Shown: one piece after another, positions 56,511 through 64,000 of the stretch | Numbering within the stretch: position 1 is the stretch's first letter | Layout: each line of letters starts with the position of its first letter | Assembly: GCF_001570485.1 (NCBI RefSeq) | Contig: NZ_BCTA01000019.1 | Coordinates: forward strand, 1-64,000 | DNA length: 64,000 nt | DNA from: Mycolicibacterium novocastrense | GTDB taxonomy: Bacteria; Actinomycetota; Actinomycetes; Mycobacteriales; Mycobacteriaceae | Reading direction: 5' to 3' | Notes under the pieces: generated by a model | Told to the model about the DNA's origin: nothing | Seen by the model: only the letters and a program-made list of their open reading frames with translations | Databases searched by the model: none | Made by a program: the position numbers and the translations under genes

Positions 56511-58127
56511 ATGTCTTCCATCGTCTGTTCCGAATTGTCTTTCGCGTGGCCCGACGACACACCGCTGTTCGACGGGTTGTCCTTCACCGTCGGCGACGGG
56601 CGAACCGGTCTGGTCGCCCCCAACGGCGAAGGAAAAAGCGCGCTGCTCAAGCTGATCGCCGGTGAGTTGACGCCGACGGCGGGTTCGGTCACCATCGACG
56701 GCAGGCTCGGGTATCTGCCGCAGACGCTGCCGTACATCGCGCATCACACCGTCGCCGAACTGCTCGGTGTCGCATCGGTCATCGAAGCGCTCGACGCGCT
56801 GGCAGACGGCAACGCCGAACCAGACGTCTTTGCCGCGATCGGCGACGACTGGGACGTCGAGGAGCGCACGCGGGCGCAACTGGATCGGCTCGGACTGAGC
56901 CACATCACGCTCGACCGTCGGCTCGGCACGCTGTCGGGTGGGGAGATCATCAGCATCGGCATCGCCGGTCAGCTGCTGGACCGGCCCGACGTATTGCTGC
57001 TCGACGAGCCGACGAACAACCTCGACGTCGACGCCCGCCACCGGCTCTACGATGTGCTCGACGACTTCGCGGGCTGCCTGCTGGTGGTCAGCCACGATCG
57101 GCTGCTGCTCGACCGGATGGACCGCATCGCCGAGCTGCACCGCAGCGAGATCCGCTCCTACGGTGGCAATTTCACGCTATACACCGAGGCCGTGAGTCTC
57201 GAGCAGCGCGTCGCCGAGAACAATGTCCGCAGCGCTCAACAGCTGCTCAGGCGCGAGAAGCGCGAAATGCAGCAGGCCCGTGAGCGCGCGGCGCGACGGG
57301 CAGGCGCGGCGGCACGCAACCTCAAGGACGCCGGGCTGCCGAAAATCGTTGCGGGCGCCCGCAAACGGCGGGCACAAGAGTCCGCGGGCCACGTCGACGG
57401 CGTGAACGCCGAGCGAGTCGCGGAGGCCAGGGCCCGCCTGAACGACGCGGAGCGGGCGGTGCGTGACGACGACGCGCTTGTACTCGACCTGCCCGACACC
57501 GACGTGCCTTCCGGCCGGGATGTGCTCGACGCCAAGGGGTTACGCGTCTCGACCGGTGAGGCGCTGCTTCTCGACGAAGTCGACCTGTCGGTGCGTGGGC
57601 CCGAGCGTATCGCGCTGACCGGACGCAACGGGGCGGGAAAATCGACGCTGCTGCGCATCCTTGCCGGAGAGCTGGCACCGGACGCCGGCACCGTGCAGCG
57701 CAGTGACGGCCGCGTGGCGTATCTGTCGCAGCGGCTCGACCTGCTCGATGCGCACCACACGGTCGCCGAGAGCCTCGCCGCATACGCGCCGGGCCTTTCT
57801 CACACCCGCCGCATGCACCTGCTGGCGCAGTTTCTCTTTCAGGGCGACGGCCTCCAGCTCCCGGTGGGTGCACTGTCCGGCGGTGAGCGGTTGCGCGCGA
57901 CGCTGGCCTGCGTGCTTTTCGCCGAACCGGCACCCGAGTTGCTTCTGCTCGACGAGCCCACCAACAACCTCGACCTCGTCAGCGTCGGGCAGCTTCAGGC
58001 GGCGCTGAACGCGTACCGGGGCGCGTTCATCGTCGTCAGCCACGACGAGCGCTTCCTCACCGACATCGGCGTGCAACGGCGGCTCCGGCTATCCGGCGGG
58101 CATCTCGACGAGGAGCGGATGCCCTGA
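56511..58127 (+). CDS. ABC-F ribosome-associated ATPase
   Basis: A 538-residue ABC-F protein: two ABC domains in one chain without membrane segments. Walker A motifs are APNGEGKS and TGRNGAGKS; signatures LSGGEIISIG and LSGGERLRAT; Walker B LLLDEPTNNLD twice. The linker between (~residues 230-330) is a long charged helical P-site tRNA-interaction motif. Such proteins protect the ribosome from antibiotics or rescue stalled translation. The leader arrangement supports an antibiotic-responsive role. Confidence 0.9.
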   Translation: MSSIVCSELSFAWPDDTPLFDGLSFTVGDGRTGLVAPNGEGKSALLKLIAGELTPTAGSVTIDGRLGYLPQTLPYIAHHTVAELLGVASVIEALDALADGNAEPDVFAAIGDDWDVEERTRAQLDRLGLSHITLDRRLGTLSGGEIISIGIAGQLLDRPDVLLLDEPTNNLDVDARHRLYDVLDDFAGCLLVVSHDRLLLDRMDRIAELHRSEIRSYGGNFTLYTEAVSLEQRVAENNVRSAQQLLRREKREMQQARERAARRAGAAARNLKDAGLPKIVAGARKRRAQESAGHVDGVNAERVAEARARLNDAERAVRDDDALVLDLPDTDVPSGRDVLDAKGLRVSTGEALLLDEVDLSVRGPERIALTGRNGAGKSTLLRILAGELAPDAGTVQRSDGRVAYLSQRLDLLDAHHTVAESLAAYAPGLSHTRRMHLLAQFLFQGDGLQLPVGALSGGERLRATLACVLFAEPAPELLLLDEPTNNLDLVSVGQLQAALNAYRGAFIVVSHDERFLTDIGVQRRLRLSGGHLDEERMP

Positions 58128-58220
58128 TCGGGCGTCACGCCGCTCGAAATCGGCGCACGGGCAGCTACCGGGGGCACGGTAAGTTTGAGACCCGTAGCGT
58201 GTCGTCAAGGGGGTCGCGCC

Positions 58221-59339
58221 ATGGGCATCGCGCCCGATTCCAGCCCGTACGGTGGTCAGACCGTGACCGGCCCGGGCTGGCCGAACGTCGACGAGGAGAC
58301 GTTGGCCGCCGCGGCGGCGTCATACGAGGCGTTGGCGTCCACGATCAGCGGAAACGTCGTGCCCGAACAGCAGGGTCAGCTGATGCAGCTGTCCGATTCC
58401 TGGGAGGGAGTCGGCGCGGTCGCCGCGGCGGGGGAGGCCACCACCATCATCGGCGGGCACGAAGCCAACGCGGCGCAGGCCGCCGCGATCGCGGCCAAGC
58501 TGCGCGCGATGGAGGCCACCGTCGTGAAGACCAAGATGCTGGCGAACACGATCGCCCAAGAGGTTCAGCACGAGTGTGAGGGCATCGCGGCGATGCCGTT
58601 TCCCAACGCCCAGGAGCTGGTGCAGAGCCGGATCAAGATGGGGTTGTCGCAGAACATCGCCAACGTCACGACCAACACCACCGAACTCGCCAACACCCTC
58701 GGCGTGCCGCCGAGCATCCCCCTTTTCGGCGCTCCGCCCGTGCCCGGTGCCAAAGAGGCGCAGGACAGCGGGGAGGAAGCCGCCAAGCAGGCCGGTGACG
58801 GCTCGCAGCAGGCCATGCAGATGGCCGGCCAGATGGGAGCCATGGCCGCACAGCTGCCGATGCAGATCGGCCAGTCGCTGATGGCTGTGCCGCAGCAGCT
58901 GGGCCAGCAGCTCTCACAGCCGCTGCAACAGCTGACGTCGATGTTCGGTCAGGGCGGTAAGGCCGATTCTCTGGGCGCCGCGGGGCTGCCGTTCTCGTCG
59001 TTCTCCAACCATCCGCTCGCCGGCGGCTCCGGCGCCGGCGGCGGCTCCGGCATGGTCCGGGCGGCGTCGTTGCCGGGCTCCGGCGGTGCGCCACTGCAGA
59101 CACCGCAGATGGCCAACCTCGTCGGCAGCAAGCCGGTCAGCACCGCGCCCGCACCGGAGGGCGCGACCGCGGGAGCCGCGGCGGTCGGCGGGGCCGCCCC
59201 GATGGCTGCGGGCGGCGGCATGGGCGGGACGGCCCCGATGATGGGTCAGCGCGGCGCCAGCGGGGGCACCGCACCAGGATTGGCCGTGCCCGCGCCGCTG
59301 GAACACGATCTAGACGATGACGACGATGACGACTGGTGA
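58221..59339 (+). CDS. Candidate ESX (type VII) substrate with WxG motif, EspE/EspB-like
   Basis: A 372-residue protein. An N-terminal helical domain (~20-130) has the WxG turn as Trp61-Glu62-Gly63. Next is a Met/Gln-rich stretch (~195-255: QMAGQMGAMAAQLP, PQQLGQQLSQPLQQL), then a Gly/Ala-rich low-complexity region, ending in a poly-Asp tail (DDDDDDDW). No Sec signal. The pattern resembles ESX-1 substrates such as EspE/EspB. AAGGGGG precedes ATG 58221. Followed 12 bp later by another candidate substrate. Confidence 0.72.
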   Translation: MGIAPDSSPYGGQTVTGPGWPNVDEETLAAAAASYEALASTISGNVVPEQQGQLMQLSDSWEGVGAVAAAGEATTIIGGHEANAAQAAAIAAKLRAMEATVVKTKMLANTIAQEVQHECEGIAAMPFPNAQELVQSRIKMGLSQNIANVTTNTTELANTLGVPPSIPLFGAPPVPGAKEAQDSGEEAAKQAGDGSQQAMQMAGQMGAMAAQLPMQIGQSLMAVPQQLGQQLSQPLQQLTSMFGQGGKADSLGAAGLPFSSFSNHPLAGGSGAGGGSGMVRAASLPGSGGAPLQTPQMANLVGSKPVSTAPAPEGATAGAAAVGGAAPMAAGGGMGGTAPMMGQRGASGGTAPGLAVPAPLEHDLDDDDDDDW

Positions 59340-59351
59340 CGAGGAGCGCGC

Positions 59352-60050
59352 ATGGGTAGCCCACTGAGAAAGCCCGACGCCATCAGCTGGAACGCGGCGG
59401 CGGTCAAGCTGCCCGAGATACCGATGATCCCGGCGGGACAGGACGCGATGAGCGCCACCATTTCGGCGGTGCTGCCTACCTTGGCCGCCCAGCTGACCGC
59501 GAACGTCGCCGCGCTGTCGGCCAAGGAGAACACGTTCTCGGGAAAGGTGGTCGCCGCGCAGGCCGCTTATGAGAACTCCGACGACGCCGGCTCTCAGTCG
59601 GTTGGCCAGATCGTCGGGATGCTCGGCCAGGTGGGGCAGCAGGCCGGTCAGATGGGGCAGATGGCCGGAGCGCCCGCCCAAGCCCTCGGCGGGCAGACCG
59701 GAATGTTCGGCTCGCTGATGCAACAGGCCATGCAAGGAGCCCAGTCGCCAGGCGGCCCGTCCGCCACCGGTGCGGGCGGCGGGGGTGCGGCACCGAGCGG
59801 TGGTGCCGCCGCGACGGCCGGGCCGGCGGGGCACAGCCCAGGTGCCGGCGCGCCGCAGCCACGCGACGACGCCGGGCCCCAGGCCGGCGAATCCGACGAT
59901 CGGGAGGACCGCCAGCCGTTACACCGCGCCGACGACCGCCCGTGGGACGCCGCCTCCGGTCCGCAGGGCGGCGAATCGGGCGCGGCCCCTGTCCCCGTCA
60001 CGCCGCCGGAGGCGCGGCGCGGCGACGACGAGGTCGCCCGCAACCTGTAG
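59352..60050 (+). CDS. Candidate ESX substrate with YxxxD motif
   Basis: A 232-residue protein. A helix-turn-helix N-domain ends in the type VII signal Tyr73-Glu-Asn-Ser-Asp77 (AAYENSDDAGS). A Gly/Gln/Met-rich middle (QVGQQAGQMGQMAGAP) and a disordered acidic C-terminus follow. GAGGAG lies ~6 nt before the ATG. It is probably the heterodimer partner of the upstream protein. Confidence 0.72.
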   Translation: MGSPLRKPDAISWNAAAVKLPEIPMIPAGQDAMSATISAVLPTLAAQLTANVAALSAKENTFSGKVVAAQAAYENSDDAGSQSVGQIVGMLGQVGQQAGQMGQMAGAPAQALGGQTGMFGSLMQQAMQGAQSPGGPSATGAGGGGAAPSGGAAATAGPAGHSPGAGAPQPRDDAGPQAGESDDREDRQPLHRADDRPWDAASGPQGGESGAAPVPVTPPEARRGDDEVARNL

Positions 60051-60116
60051 CGCCCGTTATTGCGTCCAGGGTCGTGATCGCGCTCGACCAGCGACCCTCA
60101 GTGCAATATTCAGCGG

Positions 60117-60893
60117 CTACCCGACCTGAGGACGTGTCTGCGCGGGCCGGGGCGGCTCCGCACCTGTCGGCATCTCGGGAGCGCGAACCGCGCCCGTCGA
60201 ACCACTCGGTGCGGCTTCGGCTTTCGGTTCGGCACGACCCGGCTCGGACGGTTCCTCGGCGTCTTCCTCGGTTCGTTCACCGGTACGTTCGGACTCGTCA
60301 CCGCCGTCCTCGTGCGCAAGGGTCTCGTCTTTTCGGCCGGCCTGCTGAACGCCTTGCGCGACCATCTGCGGAACCTGTTGCAGCCCTTGGGCAAGACCCA
60401 GCAGCGGCGCCGTCATCGAGCTGAGCAGCTGCCCGACCTGCTGTCCGACCTGGCCGAGCATCTGGCCGACCATCTGATCACCGCCGGGCGGGCCTACGGC
60501 GCCGTTCGCCGGCGCGCCGCCAACCGCACCACCGACGCTAGCCGCCGGACCGTCTTCCCCTTGCGTATCCCGTTGACCGTCAAGCGCTTCGGCGGCCGCT
60601 CGCAACGTCTCGGCCCCTTCGTGATCACCGTCCTCATACATCTGCGCGGCCTTCCGCAGCAGTTCGGAGATCGTTTCGCCCACGTCGGCGGTGGTCTGCA
60701 CGGTGCCGACCCGGGCGTCGAGCGCGTTCGACAGCGCGGCGCTCACCCCGGCCGCGATCTGGCCGTGGCTGGTCTGTACTCCGGCCAGCCCCGGCGCGTC
60801 CGCGCTGAGCACGTGCGACAGGTCCGTCGCGACCCGGTCGTGGAGCGAGGCGGATGACCGCAACCCGTCGGTCTGCGCGAACAATCGGCTCAT
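60117..60893 (-). CDS. EspC-like candidate ESX substrate
   Basis: A 258-residue protein with an EspC-like N-terminal domain (~5-95) that ends in Tyr86-Glu-Asp-Gly-Asp90 (MYEDGDHEGA), the type VII YxxxD signal. The rest is Gly/Gln-rich (QMLGQVGQQVGQLLSSMTAP) with an acidic disordered tail. AGCCTA (60902-60907) reads TAGGCT 8 nt upstream on this strand. Position resembles Rv1203c. Confidence 0.74.
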   Translation of the reverse strand: MSRLFAQTDGLRSSASLHDRVATDLSHVLSADAPGLAGVQTSHGQIAAGVSAALSNALDARVGTVQTTADVGETISELLRKAAQMYEDGDHEGAETLRAAAEALDGQRDTQGEDGPAASVGGAVGGAPANGAVGPPGGDQMVGQMLGQVGQQVGQLLSSMTAPLLGLAQGLQQVPQMVAQGVQQAGRKDETLAHEDGGDESERTGERTEEDAEEPSEPGRAEPKAEAAPSGSTGAVRAPEMPTGAEPPRPAQTRPQVG

Positions 60894-60940
60894 GCCAATC
60901 AAGCCTAGGGTCGCGACAGAGCCCGTCCCGACACGAATTT

Positions 60941-63034
60941 TCAGCGGTGGGCTTCGGCGTGGGCTGCGGCGTCCGCGGCGGCACCGTGCCACCCGCACGC
61001 CGCATAACCCTGAGACGCCTCGGCCAGCGCGGCGGCATCCCGCGCGGTGAGCGCCCGGGCGTGTGCCAGCGCCAGCCGCCCTGTGTCGCAGTCACATTCG
61101 ACGCTTATCCGCTCGATCGCGTCGACCGCTCGGATGTCGCCGAGCCGTACCGCGTCCACCAGAGACCGCAGCGCGACGGCCGTCTGCCCACCGCGCTCCG
61201 CATTACGCACCGCCTCACGGGCGGCGGCGACGGCACCGTGCTCGTCGCGGCGTGCCCACATCGTCCACGCCCGTGCGAGTGCCAACTCCGGGGCGAACAA
61301 CATCGACTTCAACCCGTGCCGAGACTCGGCGCGCGCCAACGCCTTTCCCGCCTCGACTCCTGCGCCGAGCTGACCGAGCGCCTGGGCCAGCAGCATCCAC
61401 GCCAACGGACCCCACGAATAGCCGGTCGGCGCCAGCGCGGCGGCGGCACGACGCAGCAGGCGCACCGCCTCCTCGAGCTCTCCCTTGGCGATCAGCACGT
61501 CGGCCACCAGCACCTCACCGATCGCGCGCCCCGGTTGTTGCAGTTGCGCGAAGTCGGTGAGCCGCCGGGCAAGCTGCTGGGCCCGGTCCAGTTCACCCGC
61601 CATCACCAACGCCGTCGTCTGCCCGAATCCGCTGGTGAACCGCAGAAGCCCCGGATGTCCGGCGGCCATCGCCCGCTCGGCCAATGCGTCGACATCGGCG
61701 AAACGGCCCGTCCGCGCCGAACTCAGCGCCGCGGCCGCCGCCGCCCAGCCGACCGCGGTGTCATCGGCCTCCGGCGACGACAGCACGTCGGCGGCCACCT
61801 CCATCGCGCGCGACACGCTCCCGGCGTTCATCGCGAACGTCGCCGACAACGCATCGAGCGTGATGCGTGCGGCCGGCGACGACACCCGGTTGCGCGTCGC
61901 GCGCAGGAACGCCGTCGCGCGCTCAGGCTCGGACAGCATCCAGAACTGATTGGCGGCCCGCGGCAGCGCCCACGCCATCAACTCCGTCTCGGACAGCGCG
62001 GCGCCGTCCACACCGTCGAGCACCGCGTCCGCGTCGCGGCCCCGCCCCTGCCACGCCAGCGCGTACGCCAGCGTCAGCCGTGTCGGGAGGTCGTCGGGTG
62101 CGCCCTGCAGCGCGGCGCGGCCGAGCCGTTCGCTGAGCACCAGATCGCCGAGGCGCAACGCCTCCGCGGCCGCCGCGGACAACTCTGGCGGCCCTTGCGG
62201 GCTGTCGCTGTCGAGCGCCAGCACCGCGCGGCGCAACCTGTCGACAGCGCCCCGGCCGGGCCGCCCGGCCAGCCGGTCGACCAGTTCACCGCGCAGCCTG
62301 CGCAGCTCCGGACCGCCCGACGCCTCGCGAACCGAGTCGGCGAACAGCGGGTGCGCCGGGTGCACCCAGCCGTCCTCGACCACCACGGCACCCGACGCCG
62401 CTGCGGCCTCGACCGATTCCGGGCCCACCAAGGCTTCGAGCTCGTCGAGTGCCAGCGGGTCGTCGACGGCCAGGTACTCCAGGACGCGTTGGGCGGGGCC
62501 CGGTAGCGCGCCGACGAACTCGCCGACCGAAGCGGCCACCCGACGGTCGTCGTGACCCGGCGGCTCGAGGTCGATGCGCTCGACGAGCCCGTCGTCCCAC
62601 AACGCCGAGACACCGTCGGCCATCACCCCGGCCGGTGCCACCGTCACGATCAGCGCGGCCGCCCCACTGACCGCGAGCTGGTAGATCAGTGCCGCCGACA
62701 ACGGGTCCAGCAGATGAGCGTCGTCGACCACCAGCAGGCGTCCGTCGCCCAATGTCTCACGCGCGCCGCGCAGAACGTCTGCGGTCTTGCCGGTGTCGGC
62801 GACGTCGATGAGGCGACTGACCGCCGCGAACGGGACAGCGGCCATGGGCGCGGTGGCGGTGACCCAGTCGACGCGGTGGTAGGCCCCCGCGAGCCGGTCG
62901 GCCGCCGCTCGCGCCAGCGTCGTCTTACCCACTCCGGCGGGACCGATCAGCACAGCGCCGGAACGCTTCTGCAGACCGGCTTCGATCGAATCGAGTGCCG
63001 GTCCGGGCGGCGAGGTGACCCACTCAATCGGCAC
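60941..63034 (-). CDS. STAND/LuxR-type ATPase without a C-terminal HTH
   Basis: A 697-residue protein. Walker A GPAGVGKTT is near residue 31 and Walker B LLVVDDAHLL near residue 98. The rest is helical TPR-like repeats (~260-690). It resembles MalT/LuxR-type STAND regulators but ends at AHAEAHR with no DNA-binding domain, and only 47 bp separate it from the next gene. The mRNA is probably leaderless (TAGACT, 63041-63046 complement). Position resembles Rv1204c. Confidence 0.78.
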   Translation of the reverse strand: MPIEWVTSPPGPALDSIEAGLQKRSGAVLIGPAGVGKTTLARAAADRLAGAYHRVDWVTATAPMAAVPFAAVSRLIDVADTGKTADVLRGARETLGDGRLLVVDDAHLLDPLSAALIYQLAVSGAAALIVTVAPAGVMADGVSALWDDGLVERIDLEPPGHDDRRVAASVGEFVGALPGPAQRVLEYLAVDDPLALDELEALVGPESVEAAAASGAVVVEDGWVHPAHPLFADSVREASGGPELRRLRGELVDRLAGRPGRGAVDRLRRAVLALDSDSPQGPPELSAAAAEALRLGDLVLSERLGRAALQGAPDDLPTRLTLAYALAWQGRGRDADAVLDGVDGAALSETELMAWALPRAANQFWMLSEPERATAFLRATRNRVSSPAARITLDALSATFAMNAGSVSRAMEVAADVLSSPEADDTAVGWAAAAAALSSARTGRFADVDALAERAMAAGHPGLLRFTSGFGQTTALVMAGELDRAQQLARRLTDFAQLQQPGRAIGEVLVADVLIAKGELEEAVRLLRRAAAALAPTGYSWGPLAWMLLAQALGQLGAGVEAGKALARAESRHGLKSMLFAPELALARAWTMWARRDEHGAVAAAREAVRNAERGGQTAVALRSLVDAVRLGDIRAVDAIERISVECDCDTGRLALAHARALTARDAAALAEASQGYAACGWHGAAADAAAHAEAHR

Positions 63035-63040
63035 CGCCGG

Positions 63041-63046
63041 AGTCTA
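63041..63046 (-). promoter_or_regulatory. -10 element of the STAND ATPase gene
   Basis: AGTCTA reads TAGACT on the minus strand 6 nt before GTG 63034, a leaderless arrangement. Confidence 0.5.
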
Positions 63047-63055
63047 TGGCCAAAA

Positions 63056-63163
63056 CGACCGCCGCACTCCTGAACGCGGCCGGGGGCCGCTTGATCGTCG
63101 TGCGGCTGAATCGACGGCCGCACTCCTCAACGCGGCCGGGGGCCGCTTGATCGTCGTGCGGCT
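63056..63163. repeat. Two 52-bp palindromic direct repeats upstream of the LOG gene
   Basis: Copies at 63056-63107 and 63112-63163 differ at only two positions (50 of 52 identical). Each holds an inner hairpin GCGGCC-GGG-GGCCGC and an outer pair GCCGCAC/GTGCGGC. The second copy ends in the LOG -10 hexamer. It may be an operator array. Confidence 0.75.
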
Positions 63164-63168
63164 AGGGT
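63163..63168 (+). promoter_or_regulatory. -10 element of the LOG gene
   Basis: TAGGGT ends 6 nt before GTG 63175, predicting a leaderless mRNA. The first base is the last base of the second repeat copy. Confidence 0.55.
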
Positions 63169-63174
63169 CTGCTC

Positions 63175-63750
63175 GTGTCCGCAGAACCCACTCCCCGCGA
63201 ATCCGATCGCCAGTGGGCGGTGTGTGTCTACTGCGCGTCGGGTCCGACGCACGCCGAGCTCATCGAGCTTGCGGAAGAAGTCGGGCGGGCGATCGCCGAG
63301 CGGGGCTGGAGCCTGGTCTCCGGTGGCGGGAACGTCTCGGCGATGGGTGCGTTGGCGACGGCGGCCAGGTCGCGCGGGGGCCACACCGTGGGTGTCATCC
63401 CGAAGGCGCTGGTGCATCGCGAGGTCGCCGACGTCGACGCCGACGAACTCGTCGTCACCGACACCATGCGTCAACGCAAGGAAGTGATGGAGGGGCGGGC
63501 GGACGCGTTCATCGCCCTGCCCGGAGGCATCGGCACGCTCGAGGAATTCTTCGAGGCCTGGACAGCGGGCTATTTGGGTATGCATGACAAACCGGTCGTG
63601 CTGCTCGACCCCATCGGGCACTACGACGGACTGTTGGCATGGCTGCACGGTTTGCGCGACAGCGGGTACGTCGCGCAGGGGGCACTGGATCGACTGGTCG
63701 TCGTCGTCGACGTCGAGTCGGCCATGACGGCGTGTGCGCCACCGACATGA
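63175..63750 (+). CDS. log: LOG family cytokinin riboside 5'-monophosphate phosphoribohydrolase
   Basis: A 191-residue LOG (lonely guy) protein. GGGNVSAMG and PGGIGTLEEFFE are the lysine-decarboxylase-like family's nucleotide motifs (PGGxGTxxE). It releases adenine-type bases from nucleoside monophosphates; Rv1205 in M. tuberculosis is linked to cytokinin accumulation and proteasome-related nitric oxide sensitivity. A start earlier than GTG 63175 would enter the repeats. Confidence 0.9.
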   Translation: MSAEPTPRESDRQWAVCVYCASGPTHAELIELAEEVGRAIAERGWSLVSGGGNVSAMGALATAARSRGGHTVGVIPKALVHREVADVDADELVVTDTMRQRKEVMEGRADAFIALPGGIGTLEEFFEAWTAGYLGMHDKPVVLLDPIGHYDGLLAWLHGLRDSGYVAQGALDRLVVVVDVESAMTACAPPT

Positions 63751-63799
63751 ACACGGTCACTAGGGTGTGCGACAAACGAACAGGGAGGGACGAAGGCGC

Positions 63800-64000
63800 A
63801 TGACCGAGAAGTCGGGGACTCGCCGCAGCGTTGGTTTATTGGACATCGCCGCCCGCGCACCGGGCCTGATCGCGGACTTGCCGACGATCCTGCGCGGCGT
63901 CGTCACCGGTTTCGGTGCCCGGCCCTCGGCCAAGACCTCGATCGGCAAGGTGTTCCAGGACCGCGCCGCACGCTACGGCGACAAGGTGTTCCTCCGGTTC
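63800..64000 (+). CDS. fadD6: Fatty-acid-CoA ligase FadD6, start only
   Basis: The first 67 codons of an acyl-CoA synthetase; the window ends inside the gene. VVTGFGARPSAKTSIGKVF and QDRAARYGDKVFLRF align with FadD6 of M. tuberculosis. AGGGAGGG precedes ATG 63800 by ~10 nt. The AMP-binding motifs lie beyond the edge. Confidence 0.85.
   Translation, partial: MTEKSGTRRSVGLLDIAARAPGLIADLPTILRGVVTGFGARPSAKTSIGKVFQDRAARYGDKVFLRF

Overview
The window is high-GC DNA from a mycobacterium, most likely a fast-growing environmental species (Mycolicibacterium type). The evidence is the gene set and its order: mcr, an MmpL transporter, pimE, lpqW, mshB, fbiC, fdxC, pruC/pruA/pruB, fadD36, dapD/dapE, a LOG protein and fadD6 run in the order I remember for M. 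tuberculosis Rv1141c to Rv1206. Many genes also appear leaderless, with a TANNNT -10 hexamer 6 to 8 nt before an ATG or GTG start, as is common in mycobacteria. I found no tRNA, rRNA, CRISPR array, insertion sequence or prophage.

Layout. 0.1-9.6 kb: lipid-type metabolism (enoyl-CoA hydratase/isomerase, alpha-methylacyl-CoA racemase, SDR dehydrogenase, nitronate monooxygenase), DoxX, an intact MmpL13-like transporter with its TetR regulator and a methyltransferase, then sirtuin CobB and a GntR regulator. 9.6-19.3 kb: two paralogous S-adenosylmethionine methyltransferases flanking a DUF1697 gene, an F420-binding oxidoreductase, an acyltransferase, a monocarboxylate permease operon, an HhH-GPD glycosylase, a lone resolvase catalytic domain and a nitroreductase. 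19.4-24.8 kb: two secreted Ala/Pro-rich proteins, pimE, phhB, mutT2 and small membrane or basic proteins. 24.8-32.5 kb: an iron island (IdeR-box promoter, feoA, feoB, an Nfu-like scaffold, a 1450-residue P-type ATPase) at the place where M. tuberculosis has narGHJI. 32.5-44.4 kb: typA, lpqW, a CLC transporter, mshB, secreted and membrane proteins, fbiC, yceI. 44.4-56.4 kb: fdxC and dapC, proline catabolism (pruC, pruA, pruB), NUDIX, fadD36, an M15 peptidase, then divergent dapD and dapE. 56.4-64 kb: an ABC-F protein with a possible attenuator leader, three Esp-like candidate ESX substrates with a STAND ATPase, a LOG protein and the start of fadD6.

How the genes work together. dapC, dapD and dapE supply three steps of the succinylase branch to meso-diaminopimelate. 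pimE and lpqW both act on polar PIM versus LM/LAM synthesis. fbiC makes the F420 chromophore that the protein at 11.9 kb is likely to bind. pruA and pruB oxidise proline to glutamate under the divergent activator pruC. mshB is a mycothiol step.

Most striking non-coding signals: closely spaced divergent leaderless promoters (dapD/dapE, phhB/mutT2), two overlapping 13-codon upstream ORFs leading into fbiC, a strong hairpin at the predicted 5' end of the fdxC mRNA, a start-stop leader before the ABC-F gene, three related copies of a palindromic repeat whose left arm is tandemly duplicated in two, and a 52-bp palindromic repeat present twice upstream of the LOG gene. Small genes of 35 to 55 codons were read directly from the sequence. 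All homology calls are from motif recognition and memory; no database search was possible.
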